Notes: generated by a model not told the origin, from the sequence alone. Positions 1-5,846 are shown, counted from the stretch's first letter. The stretch: DNA of 8,882 bases from an uncultured Traorella sp. (GCA_945919165.1 CAMEIZ010000075.1:1-8882), one strand, 5' to 3'. Numbers and translations: made by a program.

Positions 1-135
1 GAAGGAGAAGATTATTTATATCCAACAAAAAAACCAAAAGCTGCATACGAACACGAATATGAAGGTGGTCGATGGGAAGCGATTGAAATTTACAATGGTG
101 ACTTAAAAAAAGAATTAGAGTTATATGGGGATTAA
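1..135 (+). CDS. C-terminal end of an unidentified protein (partial)
   Basis: An open frame enters from the left edge and gives 44 residues before TAA, ending in ...NGDLKKELELYGD. The visible tail is charged and rich in Tyr, Glu and Lys, with a GGRWEAIEIY stretch, and shows no membrane segment. I do not recognise the family. It is taken as a real gene end because the stop codon sits inside the first arm of a strong intrinsic terminator, as expected for a genuine transcript end. It has no evident link with the intron remnant that follows. Confidence 0.6.
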   Translation, partial: EGEDYLYPTKKPKAAYEHEYEGGRWEAIEIYNGDLKKELELYGD

Positions 136-160
136 GCACTCAAACGAGTGCTTTTCTTTT
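134..160 (+). terminator. Rho-independent terminator of the upstream gene
   Basis: A perfect 8-bp stem, AAGCACTC (134-141) with GAGTGCTT (146-153), closes an AAAC loop and is followed by TTCTTTT. The stop codon of the upstream frame overlaps the first arm. Confidence 0.85.
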
Positions 161-475
161 ACCAAAAATGCGAATAAGTTAGAAAGATAAAAATATTCAT
201 AAATGAGTTTGGGCAATGGCTAAAACATAAAATCAGAGTGATTCTTATTAAACAATGGAAAAAGCCATTAAGAATTTACAAGAATCTACAAAGACTAAAC
301 GAAATATTACCCTATCAATTTAGTGATGAACAGATATATTCAGTTGCGAATTCAAGATTAGGGTGGTACAAACGAGCCAACGGAAATGTTGTGAATTTCT
401 TGCTTAGCGCCGATATACTAGCCATAAGAAAAGAGGAAAGAACAGGTTTGGAATCCCCTTGAGTACTATCAACGT
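161..475 (+). pseudogene. Group II intron reverse transcriptase/maturase, C-terminal fragment, frameshifted
   Basis: The longest piece (178-462) reads ...FGQWLKHKIRVILIKQWKKP... and continues with KNLQRLN and NSRLGWYKRANG. This follows the usual maturase (domain X) end of group II intron-encoded proteins, where an R-x-x-x-x-x-x-K-Q-W-K-K segment is followed by a run of short helices. Just upstream, TKNANKLER (161-187) is in another frame and joins the main piece with one shift. Downstream, after GLESP-stop, LEYYQRMN resumes in a third frame from 461 and matches the usual YY-containing C-terminus. At least two frameshifts plus loss of the whole RT domain make it non-functional. The GTG at 238 is not a credible start. 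RT family membership was judged by eye only. Confidence 0.72.
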
Positions 476-484
476 ATGAATGTA

Positions 485-515
485 GCGCCGTATACGAGAA
501 CCGTACGTACGATGC
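485..515 (+). ncRNA. Group II intron domain V hairpin (degenerate)
   Basis: GCGCCGTA (485-492) pairs with TACGATGC (508-515). A CG two-base bulge (506-507) and a distal stem TACG (493-496) with CGTA (502-505) cap it with a short AGAAC loop. This is the architecture of the group II intron catalytic domain V, including a CGC triad (486-488) and the conserved G-U wobble (487-513). One triad pair is broken (C488 faces A512), consistent with decay. It lies directly after the maturase remnant, where domain V belongs. Confidence 0.75.
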
Positions 516-516
516 A

Positions 517-1005
517 ATGAGAAGAGTGGGAATAAAAGATGAATTACAACATACTGGCAGTGAAGAAATGAATCATATGGAAATTGTCAGTGCGATTATT
601 CGTCAATTGACAAGAAATCTTACAACTCAGCAAATCAAAGATTCAGGCTTTAACTCTTACTATACAGATCATACATTGGGTATGTATCCAGTAAGTGCCA
701 GTGGTGATCCGTTTATGTCTCATTACTTTCAGTCTAAAGGTGATCCAATCACGGATCTTCATGAAGACATGGCTGCTGAGCAAAAAGCCAGAACGATGTA
801 CGAAAACCTGATTCGTGTTGCAACTGATGATGATGTCATACGTCCTCTTGAATTCTTACGTCAACGTGAAATTGTTCATTATCAGCGTTTTGGGGAAGCA
901 TTGGAAATCGTGCGTCGTGATTTAGATTGTGCGAATTACTATGCTTATAATCCAGCTTATGATAAAAAAGCATCAAAGGAAGACAGAGGTTTAGAACCAA
1001 GATAA
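517..1005 (+). pseudogene. cotJC: Spore-coat manganese catalase CotJC, 5'-truncated
   Basis: The translated product matches the CotJC/manganese catalase family from about codon 8 onward. GSEEMNH carries the second Glu and the first His metal ligands (E17, H20). EDMAAEQKAR carries E88, and REIVHYQRFGEAL carries H121. SKGDPITDL is another typical CotJC segment. The family normally has about 45-50 more N-terminal residues, including a GEL segment with the first manganese-bridging Glu, and these are missing. The first codons overlap the intron domain V/VI remnant, and the ATG at 517 has no ribosome binding site, so that start is an artefact. In intact form the protein is a spore-coat di-manganese catalase usually encoded with cotJA and cotJB, neither of which is seen here. 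Without the first ligand and a translation start it is very probably inactive. The C-terminus and terminator remain intact, so the damage is limited to the 5' side. Confidence 0.8.
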
Positions 1006-1011
1006 GCAACT

Positions 1012-1037
1012 AGGAGCACATAGGTGCTCCTTTATTT
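1012..1037 (+). terminator. Rho-independent terminator after cotJC
   Basis: AGGAGCAC (1012-1019) pairs perfectly with GTGCTCCT (1024-1031) around an ATAG loop and is followed by TTATTT. It is positioned 7 bases after the cotJC stop. Confidence 0.85.
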
Positions 1038-1049
1038 ATGACATGTTTT

Positions 1050-1090
1050 TGTCGATGAAGTTTGACACAATCTTTGAATCTGTTTTGATA
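1050..1090 (+). promoter_or_regulatory. Candidate Spo0A-controlled promoter of spoIIGA-sigE
   Basis: A perfect -35 hexamer TTGACA (1062-1067) has no good -10 at 17 bases; the best match is TTTGAT at 1084-1089 (16-base gap). Two near matches to the Spo0A box TGTCGAA flank or overlap the -35: TGTCGAT at 1050-1056, and TTTGACA at 1061-1067 read on the other strand. In B. subtilis the spoIIG operon is activated by phosphorylated Spo0A at a sigma-A promoter with poor -10 geometry, so the arrangement is suggestive. The assignment is inferred from a few hexamers only. Confidence 0.4.
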
Positions 1091-1110
1091 GAGTGATAAG
1101 GGGGGTGATC

Positions 1111-1815
1111 ATGGAAAGTTATGTGGAAATAACCTTGCTTCATAATCTTTTGATTCTTGCTTTTTCTTTGAAACTTGCTTTGATCATAACCCATAAATGT
1201 TTCTCAAATAGGAAAACAGTTTTAATTTGTCTTTCTATCAGCACTCTGTCTAGTTTTCTGTTTATTGAACATTCATCATGGGTAATATGGGTTATGGAAT
1301 TTTTGATTTTTATCTTAGCCTTTTATTATTATTTATCTACTTATCTGGTTTTTATTGCTTCACGTTTTTTATTTCATGTGCTTTATATGAATCTTTTTTT
1401 TGGTACCATTTACAATCATCAGTACTTTGTCTTTGAAATCAAATCTGTTTTTCTGGCAGATATGATCTTGCTGCTGATCTATAAAATGATGACACATAAA
1501 GCAAAATACGCTTTATGTGAACATGATTTTGTTGTTTTTTTCAGGCTTTTTCACCATACCTATAAAGGCTATCTCGACAGCGGAAACCTAGCTTGTTATC
1601 AGACCATTCCCATTATATTTGTGAAAGACAATCTCTATGAAAAATTCAAAACAGAACCGATTTATCTTGATATTGACAGTGTTGCTCAATGTGAAATGTT
1701 AAAAGGATTTCCAGGAGAAATAATCATTAACAGAAAAAAAATCAAGGTAATCTGCTGCCGTTTATCTGCCCAATTTCCATATGATGCACTTTTAAACATG
1801 AAAGGACTTTTATGA
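1111..1815 (+). CDS. spoIIGA: Sporulation sigma-E factor-processing peptidase SpoIIGA
   Basis: This is the membrane-bound aspartic protease that removes the pro-sequence of sigma-E in the mother cell. The ATG at 1111 is chosen because a very strong ribosome binding site (AAGGGGGGTGAT, 1098-1109) lies just before it; the in-frame GTG at 1093 lies upstream of that site. The 234-residue product begins with several hydrophobic segments (roughly residues 5-30, 35-53, 57-76, 79-100 and 112-126), giving a multi-spanning membrane half. A soluble C-terminal half carries LDSGN, in which D156 fits the single catalytic aspartate of the family. It is shorter than the B. subtilis enzyme (about 310 residues) and the sequence is otherwise divergent. 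The call rests on topology, the D-S/T-G-N motif and its place directly before sigE. Its stop overlaps the sigE start (ATGA, 1812-1815), so protease and substrate are translationally coupled. Confidence 0.88.
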   Translation: MESYVEITLLHNLLILAFSLKLALIITHKCFSNRKTVLICLSISTLSSFLFIEHSSWVIWVMEFLIFILAFYYYLSTYLVFIASRFLFHVLYMNLFFGTIYNHQYFVFEIKSVFLADMILLLIYKMMTHKAKYALCEHDFVVFFRLFHHTYKGYLDSGNLACYQTIPIIFVKDNLYEKFKTEPIYLDIDSVAQCEMLKGFPGEIIINRKKIKVICCRLSAQFPYDALLNMKGLL

Positions 1816-2513
1816 ATTTGATAAAAAAACTCTATTATTTTTTATTTGTTCCAAAAGATGTAAAAACAACATTTTTTATTAAAAACAGGGAAGGACTTCC
1901 TAAACCCTTAGAACTCGAGGAAGAAAAAGAATGTGTTGAAAGAATGATGAATCATGATGAAGAAGCACGTAAAAAACTCATTGTTCATAATCTTCGTCTG
2001 GTAGTATTCATTGCCAAGCGTTATGATGTATCATCCAGTGAAATGGAGGATTTGATCAGTATCGGAACGATTGGTCTGATCAAAGCCGTCAATACGTATA
2101 AATCGGATAAAAACATAAAACTGGTGACATATGCTTCACGATGTATTGAAAATGAAATTCTGATGTTTCTTCGAAAAAAAAGCAAATCAAGAAAAGAAAT
2201 TTCTTTGGATGAACCGCTCAATGTTGATTATGACGGCAATGAACTGCTTTTAGGTGATATTATCGGAACTGAGAGCAATCTTGTTGAGCTGGCATTTGAA
2301 AGAAATGAAAATCGCCGTATTTTACTTCAAGCAATTGATACCTTAGATGAAAGAGATAAGATGATTTTAAAAATGAGGTATGGCATTGGAGAAAATGAGG
2401 CAACTCAAAAGGATATAGCGGATAAGTTAAATATTTCTCAGAGTTATATCTCAAGATTAGAAAAAAAGATTTTGATTCAATTGAAACAGAAGCTGCTTCA
2501 GTTGAAAAAATAG
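1812..2513 (+). CDS. sigE: RNA polymerase sporulation sigma factor, pro-sigma-E
   Basis: Sigma-70 family factor for early mother-cell gene expression, made as an inactive membrane-associated precursor. Residues 1-22 are the hydrophobic and basic pro-sequence. By alignment with B. subtilis the cleavage site would be near FF-IKN (residues 21-23). Region 2 is highly conserved (NLRLVVFIAKR at 60-70, EDLISIGTIGLIKAVNTY at 79-96, TYASRCIENEILMFLR at 106-121). SLDEPLNVDYDGNELLLGD (131-149) is a sigma-E hallmark. Region 4 holds the helix-turn-helix TQKDIADKLNISQSYISRLEK (198-218). The 233-residue length is normal for the family. It overlaps spoIIGA by 4 bases and has no independent ribosome binding site of note, which fits coupled translation. 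Confidence 0.97.
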   Translation: MNLIKKLYYFLFVPKDVKTTFFIKNREGLPKPLELEEEKECVERMMNHDEEARKKLIVHNLRLVVFIAKRYDVSSSEMEDLISIGTIGLIKAVNTYKSDKNIKLVTYASRCIENEILMFLRKKSKSRKEISLDEPLNVDYDGNELLLGDIIGTESNLVELAFERNENRRILLQAIDTLDERDKMILKMRYGIGENEATQKDIADKLNISQSYISRLEKKILIQLKQKLLQLKK

Positions 2514-2540
2514 GGTTTACAATTTAAGGAAAATCAAGAT

Positions 2541-2570
2541 TGAATACTCACTTGCTTCAAGGGAAAAATG
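2541..2570 (+). promoter_or_regulatory. Candidate sigma-F/sigma-G promoter of sigG
   Basis: In the 76-base gap between sigE and sigG, TGAATA (2541-2546) resembles a forespore -35 element. GGGAAAAATG (2561-2570) agrees with the sigma-F -10 pattern GGNRANANTW except for the last base. The spacer of 14 is slightly short. In B. subtilis sigG is transcribed from its own sigma-F-dependent and later sigma-G-dependent promoter, so one is expected here. The start would lie very close to the ribosome binding site. Confidence 0.42.
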
Positions 2571-2589
2571 TTATTGAAGGAAGTGAAGA

Positions 2590-3366
2590 ATGAGTAAATA
2601 TAAGGTTGATATCTGTAACGTCAACACCCAGGAATTGGAAGTTTTAAGCAATGTTCAAATGAAAGAAGCCTTCATACAATTACAGAATGGTGATGAAAGT
2701 TATAAAGAAGTGCTTCTAAGAGGAAATCTCAAGTTGGTTCTCAGTATGGTGCAGCGATTCGCAAATCGATGTGATAACATGGATGATCTTTTTCAGGTAG
2801 GCTGTATCGGTTTAATCAAAAGTATTGAGAATTTTGATTTATCACATGAAGTGCGTTTTTCTACTTATGCTGTACCGATGATCTTAGGAGAAATCAAACG
2901 GTATCTTCGTGATAATCAAATGATTCGAGTTTCTAGAAATTGTAAAGATCTAGCTTATCAATGTTTTAAACTGAAAGAAGATTATTATCATGAGTATTCT
3001 AAAGAACCAAGTATTGAATATTTATGTGAAATGACACATGCGAAAAGCAAAGATGTCATAGAAGCGATGGATTCTTTTCAAAGCGTATTATCCATTTTCG
3101 AACCGATTTACAATAAAGACGGTGATGAAATGAGTTTGGTTGATACAATTTCAGATACCAAAGATGAAATTGGTTTGATCAGTAATTTGATCACCCTTAG
3201 AATGAGTATGAAACAGCTGAGTGAAAAAGAACTGGATATTCTCAATAAACGTTATTATCTGGATTATACACAAAGTGAAATTGCCAAAGAAATGGGAATT
3301 TCACAAGCTCAGGTTTCTCGATTAGAAAAAGGTGCTTTAAAGTGTTTAAAGAAGAATTTTGAGTAA
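2590..3366 (+). CDS. sigG: RNA polymerase sporulation sigma factor sigma-G
   Basis: Late forespore sigma factor, 258 residues, close to the family norm. The N-terminus MSKYKVDICNVNT resembles the characteristic sigma-G start (KVEICGVDT in B. subtilis). Region 2 contains NLKLVLSMVQRF (46-57), DDLFQVGCIGLIKSIENFDLSH (65-86) and RFSTYAVPMILGEIKRYLRDN (89-109). IRVSR (112-116) and SIFEPIYNKDGDE are typical of the sigma-F/sigma-G pair. The C-terminal helix-turn-helix is YTQSEIAKEMGISQAQVSRLEKGAL (from about 226). Position directly after sigE separates it from sigma-F, which normally follows spoIIAB. The ATG is set by a GAAGGAAGTG ribosome binding site (2576-2585). C61 in the region 2 segment NRCDNMDDL stands where B. 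subtilis has a glycine (NRGEYVDDL), a small local difference. Confidence 0.95.
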   Translation: MSKYKVDICNVNTQELEVLSNVQMKEAFIQLQNGDESYKEVLLRGNLKLVLSMVQRFANRCDNMDDLFQVGCIGLIKSIENFDLSHEVRFSTYAVPMILGEIKRYLRDNQMIRVSRNCKDLAYQCFKLKEDYYHEYSKEPSIEYLCEMTHAKSKDVIEAMDSFQSVLSIFEPIYNKDGDEMSLVDTISDTKDEIGLISNLITLRMSMKQLSEKELDILNKRYYLDYTQSEIAKEMGISQAQVSRLEKGALKCLKKNFE

Positions 3367-3406
3367 CTAAAATCAGAATATTTCATAAACTGTAGCAGGT
3401 GATGTC

Positions 3407-3649
3407 ATGAAATTAAGTGAGCTGATGAGCAAACGAGTGATATGTGTGGTAGACGGTAAAGAAATAGGATTTGTCAGTGATGCGATTTTAACTCATGATT
3501 TAAAGATCATATGTATCATAGTTTGTATGAAAAGAAGAGGATTCGCACGTTTCTGTCCTTTTCTTTTTGAACCTGAATGCGAAAAAATAAGTGTTGACTG
3601 TATTGTCAATATTGGCATAGATGTCATCTTGGTGAAAAGAAATACGTAA
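3407..3649 (+). CDS. ylmC: YlmC/YmxH family PRC-barrel protein
   Basis: A small 80-residue protein with the pattern of the YlmC/YmxH sporulation-associated PRC-barrel family: KLSELMSKRVICVVDGKEIGFVSDAIL at the start, a central ICIIV strand, and IVNIGIDVILVK at the end, where the family has an I-x-x-I-G-x-D-V-I-L-V ending. There is no signal peptide. Its molecular function is unknown; members are commonly encoded next to sigG in spore formers, as here (40 bases after the sigG stop). A ribosome binding site AGGTGA (3397-3402) supports the start. It is the last gene of the sporulation block, followed within 5 bases by a terminator, so it is probably read with sigG. The central FARFCPFLFEPECEK segment with two cysteines differs from the glycine-rich loop in typical YlmC. 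Confidence 0.85.
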   Translation: MKLSELMSKRVICVVDGKEIGFVSDAILTHDLKIICIIVCMKRRGFARFCPFLFEPECEKISVDCIVNIGIDVILVKRNT

Positions 3650-3653
3650 AAAT

Positions 3654-3683
3654 CAGAGATTTGAAAAAATTTCTGTTTTTTTT
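3654..3683 (+). terminator. Rho-independent terminator of the sigG-ylmC transcript
   Basis: CAGAGATTT (3654-3662) pairs over 9 bp (one G-U) with AAATTTCTG (3667-3675) around a GAAA tetraloop, followed by eight T residues. Confidence 0.85.
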
Positions 3684-3722
3684 AATGAAAGAACTTTTCT
3701 TTATCAAGGAAGTTTTTGAATC

Positions 3723-3818
3723 ATGCTGGATATTAATAGCTATGATGTTATTCCTATAATAATTAAGTCAAAACAGCAGTTGAAATTAAATGAATTTTTT
3801 ACAGCTTTGATTTTGTAA
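3723..3818 (+). CDS. Possible small ORF, 31 residues
   Basis: ATG at 3723 is preceded by AAGGAAG (3706-3712) at a workable spacing of 10 bases. It opens a frame MLDINSYDVIPIIIKSKQQLK... that ends at TAA 3816-3818. No family is recognised, and no good promoter is seen between the upstream terminator and this start. Its stop codon lies inside the first palindrome. It could equally be chance in AT-rich spacer DNA or the remains of a lost gene. Confidence 0.2.
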   Translation: MLDINSYDVIPIIIKSKQQLKLNEFFTALIL

Positions 3819-3828
3819 ATATTTTACA
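3814..3828. promoter_or_regulatory. Palindrome TGTAAA-tat-TTTACA, possible operator
   Basis: A perfect 15-base inverted repeat centred at 3821, 51 bases before the -35 box of the nucleotidase promoter. Another TTTACA at 3798-3803 extends the half-site cluster. No T-run follows, so it is not a terminator. No known regulator consensus fits convincingly. Confidence 0.45.
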
Positions 3829-3843
3829 TTATTTTGCAAGAAA

Positions 3844-3859
3844 ATGTAAGAGGTTACAT
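3844..3859. promoter_or_regulatory. Palindrome ATGTAA-gagg-TTACAT, possible operator
   Basis: A perfect 6-bp inverted repeat with a 4-base spacer, centred at 3851.5, about 30.5 bases (near three helical turns) from the upstream palindrome. It shares the TGTAA/TTACA core and ends 19 bases before the -35 box. Confidence 0.45.
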
Positions 3860-3878
3860 CACTTTCTTGATTTTCAAA

Positions 3879-3907
3879 TTGTACTTACCTCGAAGTCATG
3901 ATATAGT
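3879..3907 (+). promoter_or_regulatory. Sigma-A-type promoter of the 5'-nucleotidase gene
   Basis: TTGTAC (3879-3884), a 17-base spacer and TATAGT (3902-3907) with an extended -10 TG at 3899-3900. Transcription would start near 3914, about 36 bases before the start codon. Confidence 0.7.
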
Positions 3908-3949
3908 CAAATTAGATAGAGAAAGTTATCTTTCAGAAAGGAGCGTTTT

Positions 3950-5764
3950 ATGCGTAAAAACCGTATCGGATCAATTGTACTCGCACTGTTTACAGCTTTA
4001 GCTGTTTTATGCCCAAACAGTGTTCCGGTAAATGCCGAAGCAAAAGACGTTGTTGTTTTGTTTACCAATGATGTTCATTGCGGTATTGAAAGCGGAGATA
4101 AGACAGTTGGTTTGGCAGGCCTGGTAGGCTACATAAATTATCTGGAAAGTGAAGGAAAGGAAGTCATTTTGGTTGACGCTGGTGATGCTGTACAAGGAGC
4201 ACCATTAGGAGGTCTAACAAAGGGCGAAACAATTACTGAATTGATGGCTAAGGCTGGTTATGACGTAGCTATTCCTGGAAATCATGAATTCGATTATGGA
4301 ATGGAACAGTTCTTAAAATTAGCTGATATGGCTGAAAAAGGTGGATTTGGCTATATTTCCAGCAATTTTAAACGTTTGGATGGCACAAAACTGTTTGACA
4401 GCTATAAGATGATCACAGTAGGGGATTTGGATATTGCTTTTGTGGGAATTACAACTCCTGAATCATTCACAAAATCTACTCCGGCTTATTTCCAGGATAA
4501 AGATGGTAACTATATTTACAGTTTCTCTCAGGGAAATAATGGAAAAGATTTATATGAAGCTGTTCAGGTTGCCGTTGATGATGCAATTAAAGCTGGTGCT
4601 GATTATGTCGTAGCAGTTGGACATACTGGAATTGATGAACAGAGTTCTCCATGGACGACAAATGAAATCATTGCGAATACAACAGGTATCAATGCCTATA
4701 TTGATGGACATTCTCACTCTGTGATCAATGGTGCTGAAGTAAAGGATAAAGATGGTAATGTTGTGCTGCATGCTCAGACTGGAACTAAGATGGCGAATAT
4801 TGGTCAATTAACTATTAAAGAAGACAAGAGTGCTGAAGCGAAGCTGGTTTCAAAAGCAGACTTAACAACTTTAGGTGTTAAAGATGATGAAGCTATGACA
4901 GCAGCTATTGCTGAAAAGAATGCTGAATTTGCTGATATCCTGAATAAGGAAGTCTTCAAATCTGAAATTTATTTGAATACTCAGGATCTGAATGATCCAT
5001 CTATTCGTATTATCCGCAATACGCCTACTAATTTAGGTGATTTATGTGCTGATGCTTATAAGAATGTCATGGGAGCTGAAATCGGTTTAATGAATGGTGG
5101 AGGAATCCGTAAAGAAATTAAAGCAGGACCTGTCACTTATGGTGATGTTATCAGCATTTTTCCATACTCTAATAATGGTACTTTAATTAAGGCAACAGGA
5201 CAGCAGATCTTAGATGCATTGGAAATGTCAGTTTCTAGTTATCCGGGAGAAAGCGGTGGATTCTTACATGTATCTGGAATCACTTATGAACTTCATTCAT
5301 ATTTGCCTAGCAGTGTTGTGAAGAATGATCAAAAAGAATTCGTAAAAGTTGATGGAGAATACCGCATTAAGAATGTTATGGTTAATGGCGAACCTTTAGA
5401 TCTTGAACGTGTTTATACAGTTGCCAGTCATGATTATATGCTGAAAAACGGCGGCGATGGATATTCAATGTTCAAGGGCAGTGAAATTCTTAAGGATGCT
5501 ACAATCGTTGATAATGAATTATTAATTAAATATATTTCTGAATTCTTACATGGAACAATTACAGAAAAAGACTATGGAACAGTACGTACAAGCATGATTC
5601 TTGTAACCGAAAAACCTGCTCCTCAGCCAGAACCAACTCCAGAACCAACACCTGAACCTGGCAGTCCTTCAACTGCAGATTCAAGCTGGATCTTTGGTTA
5701 TGGTTTCTTAGCTGCTTGTAGTTTTATCGCTTTATGTACATTAAGAAAACGTCAGGAAGCTTAA
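3950..5764 (+). CDS. Secreted, probably wall-anchored 5'-nucleotidase / metallophosphoesterase
   Basis: An extracellular nucleotidase of the UshA/YfkN type that would release nucleoside and phosphate from nucleotides. Residues 1-29 form a signal peptide (basic start, hydrophobic core, cleavage near VNA-EA). The metallophosphoesterase domain shows NDVH (40-43), DAGD (76-79), GNHEFD (110-115), GHTG (224-227) and DGHSH (252-256), which together supply the two-metal site. The 5'-nucleotidase C-terminal domain follows with NGGGIR (382-387), FPYSN (404-408), GGFLH (436-440) and GGDGYSMF (501-508). A Pro/Glu-rich linker (about 556-571, PEPTPEPTPEP) leads to SPSTA (572-576), a hydrophobic helix (580-597) and the tail RKRQEA. 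This is the layout of a sortase signal, although the motif is not LPXTG. The start is fixed by AGAAAGGAG (3935-3943) and the signal peptide. The gene has its own promoter and terminator and splits the sporulation and division blocks. Substrate preference cannot be read from sequence. Confidence 0.93.
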   Translation: MRKNRIGSIVLALFTALAVLCPNSVPVNAEAKDVVVLFTNDVHCGIESGDKTVGLAGLVGYINYLESEGKEVILVDAGDAVQGAPLGGLTKGETITELMAKAGYDVAIPGNHEFDYGMEQFLKLADMAEKGGFGYISSNFKRLDGTKLFDSYKMITVGDLDIAFVGITTPESFTKSTPAYFQDKDGNYIYSFSQGNNGKDLYEAVQVAVDDAIKAGADYVVAVGHTGIDEQSSPWTTNEIIANTTGINAYIDGHSHSVINGAEVKDKDGNVVLHAQTGTKMANIGQLTIKEDKSAEAKLVSKADLTTLGVKDDEAMTAAIAEKNAEFADILNKEVFKSEIYLNTQDLNDPSIRIIRNTPTNLGDLCADAYKNVMGAEIGLMNGGGIRKEIKAGPVTYGDVISIFPYSNNGTLIKATGQQILDALEMSVSSYPGESGGFLHVSGITYELHSYLPSSVVKNDQKEFVKVDGEYRIKNVMVNGEPLDLERVYTVASHDYMLKNGGDGYSMFKGSEILKDATIVDNELLIKYISEFLHGTITEKDYGTVRTSMILVTEKPAPQPEPTPEPTPEPGSPSTADSSWIFGYGFLAACSFIALCTLRKRQEA

Positions 5765-5798
5765 TTACCATTTAGTTAGTATTATTATCATGAATCAG

Positions 5799-5846
5799 GG
5801 CTTTAAATCCAATGATATTATTGGATTTGAAGCCTTTTATTTTTTT
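5799..5846 (+). terminator. Strong Rho-independent terminator of the nucleotidase gene
   Basis: A 15-bp stem (5799-5813 with 5820-5834, one T-G pair) closes a GATATT loop and is followed by TTTTATTTTTTT. It isolates the nucleotidase from sepF. Confidence 0.92.

Larger units (their letters stand above)
161..530 (+). mobile_element. Decayed 3' remnant of a group II intron
   Basis: Two signals in the correct order support this. First come maturase-like codons of a group II intron-encoded protein (161-475, in shifted frames). A domain V hairpin follows at 485-515, and then a GAGAAGAGTGGG stretch resembling the 5' strand of domain VI. The 5' part of the intron (domains I-III and the reverse transcriptase domain) is absent: the fragment starts right after the T-tract of the preceding terminator. 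The 3' strand of domain VI and a clear 3' splice site are also not visible. The domain V form, with a CGC-type triad and a short distal stem, resembles bacterial class B introns as I remember them. The element cannot be mobile by itself. Confidence 0.75.
3684..3949 (+). promoter_or_regulatory. Intergenic region before the 5'-nucleotidase
   Basis: An AT-rich stretch of 266 bases between the ylmC terminator and the nucleotidase start. It holds, in order, a possible 31-codon ORF (3723-3818), a cluster of TTTACA/TGTAAA half-sites including two perfect palindromes (3814-3828 and 3844-3859), an extended -10 promoter (3879-3907) and the AGAAAGGAG ribosome binding site (3935-3943). A lone TATAAT at 3755-3760 lacks a convincing -35. 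No RNA gene or minus-strand gene was recognised. Confidence 0.6.

Noticed and set aside
517..519. ATG at 517 as a genuine start of a short CotJC
   Set aside because: It lies directly against the intron domain V hairpin, has no ribosome binding site, and the product would lack the first metal ligand.
2021..2454. Two minus-strand open frames opposite sigE (2021-2221 and 2260-2454)
   Set aside because: They are antisense shadows of a strongly conserved sigma factor, with no recognisable product or ribosome binding site.
3376..3391. Sigma-E-like boxes GAATATT and CATAAACT before ylmC
   Set aside because: The two elements are almost adjacent instead of about 14 bases apart, and the start would fall in the ribosome binding site.
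3798..3859. PhoP (Pho box) or GlnR/TnrA site before the nucleotidase
   Set aside because: TTTACA copies are not at 11-base direct-repeat spacing, and the palindrome gap does not fit TGTNA-N7-TNACA.
4007..4807. Minus-strand open frames opposite the nucleotidase gene
   Set aside because: They lie entirely inside a well-supported coding region and show no domain or translation signal.
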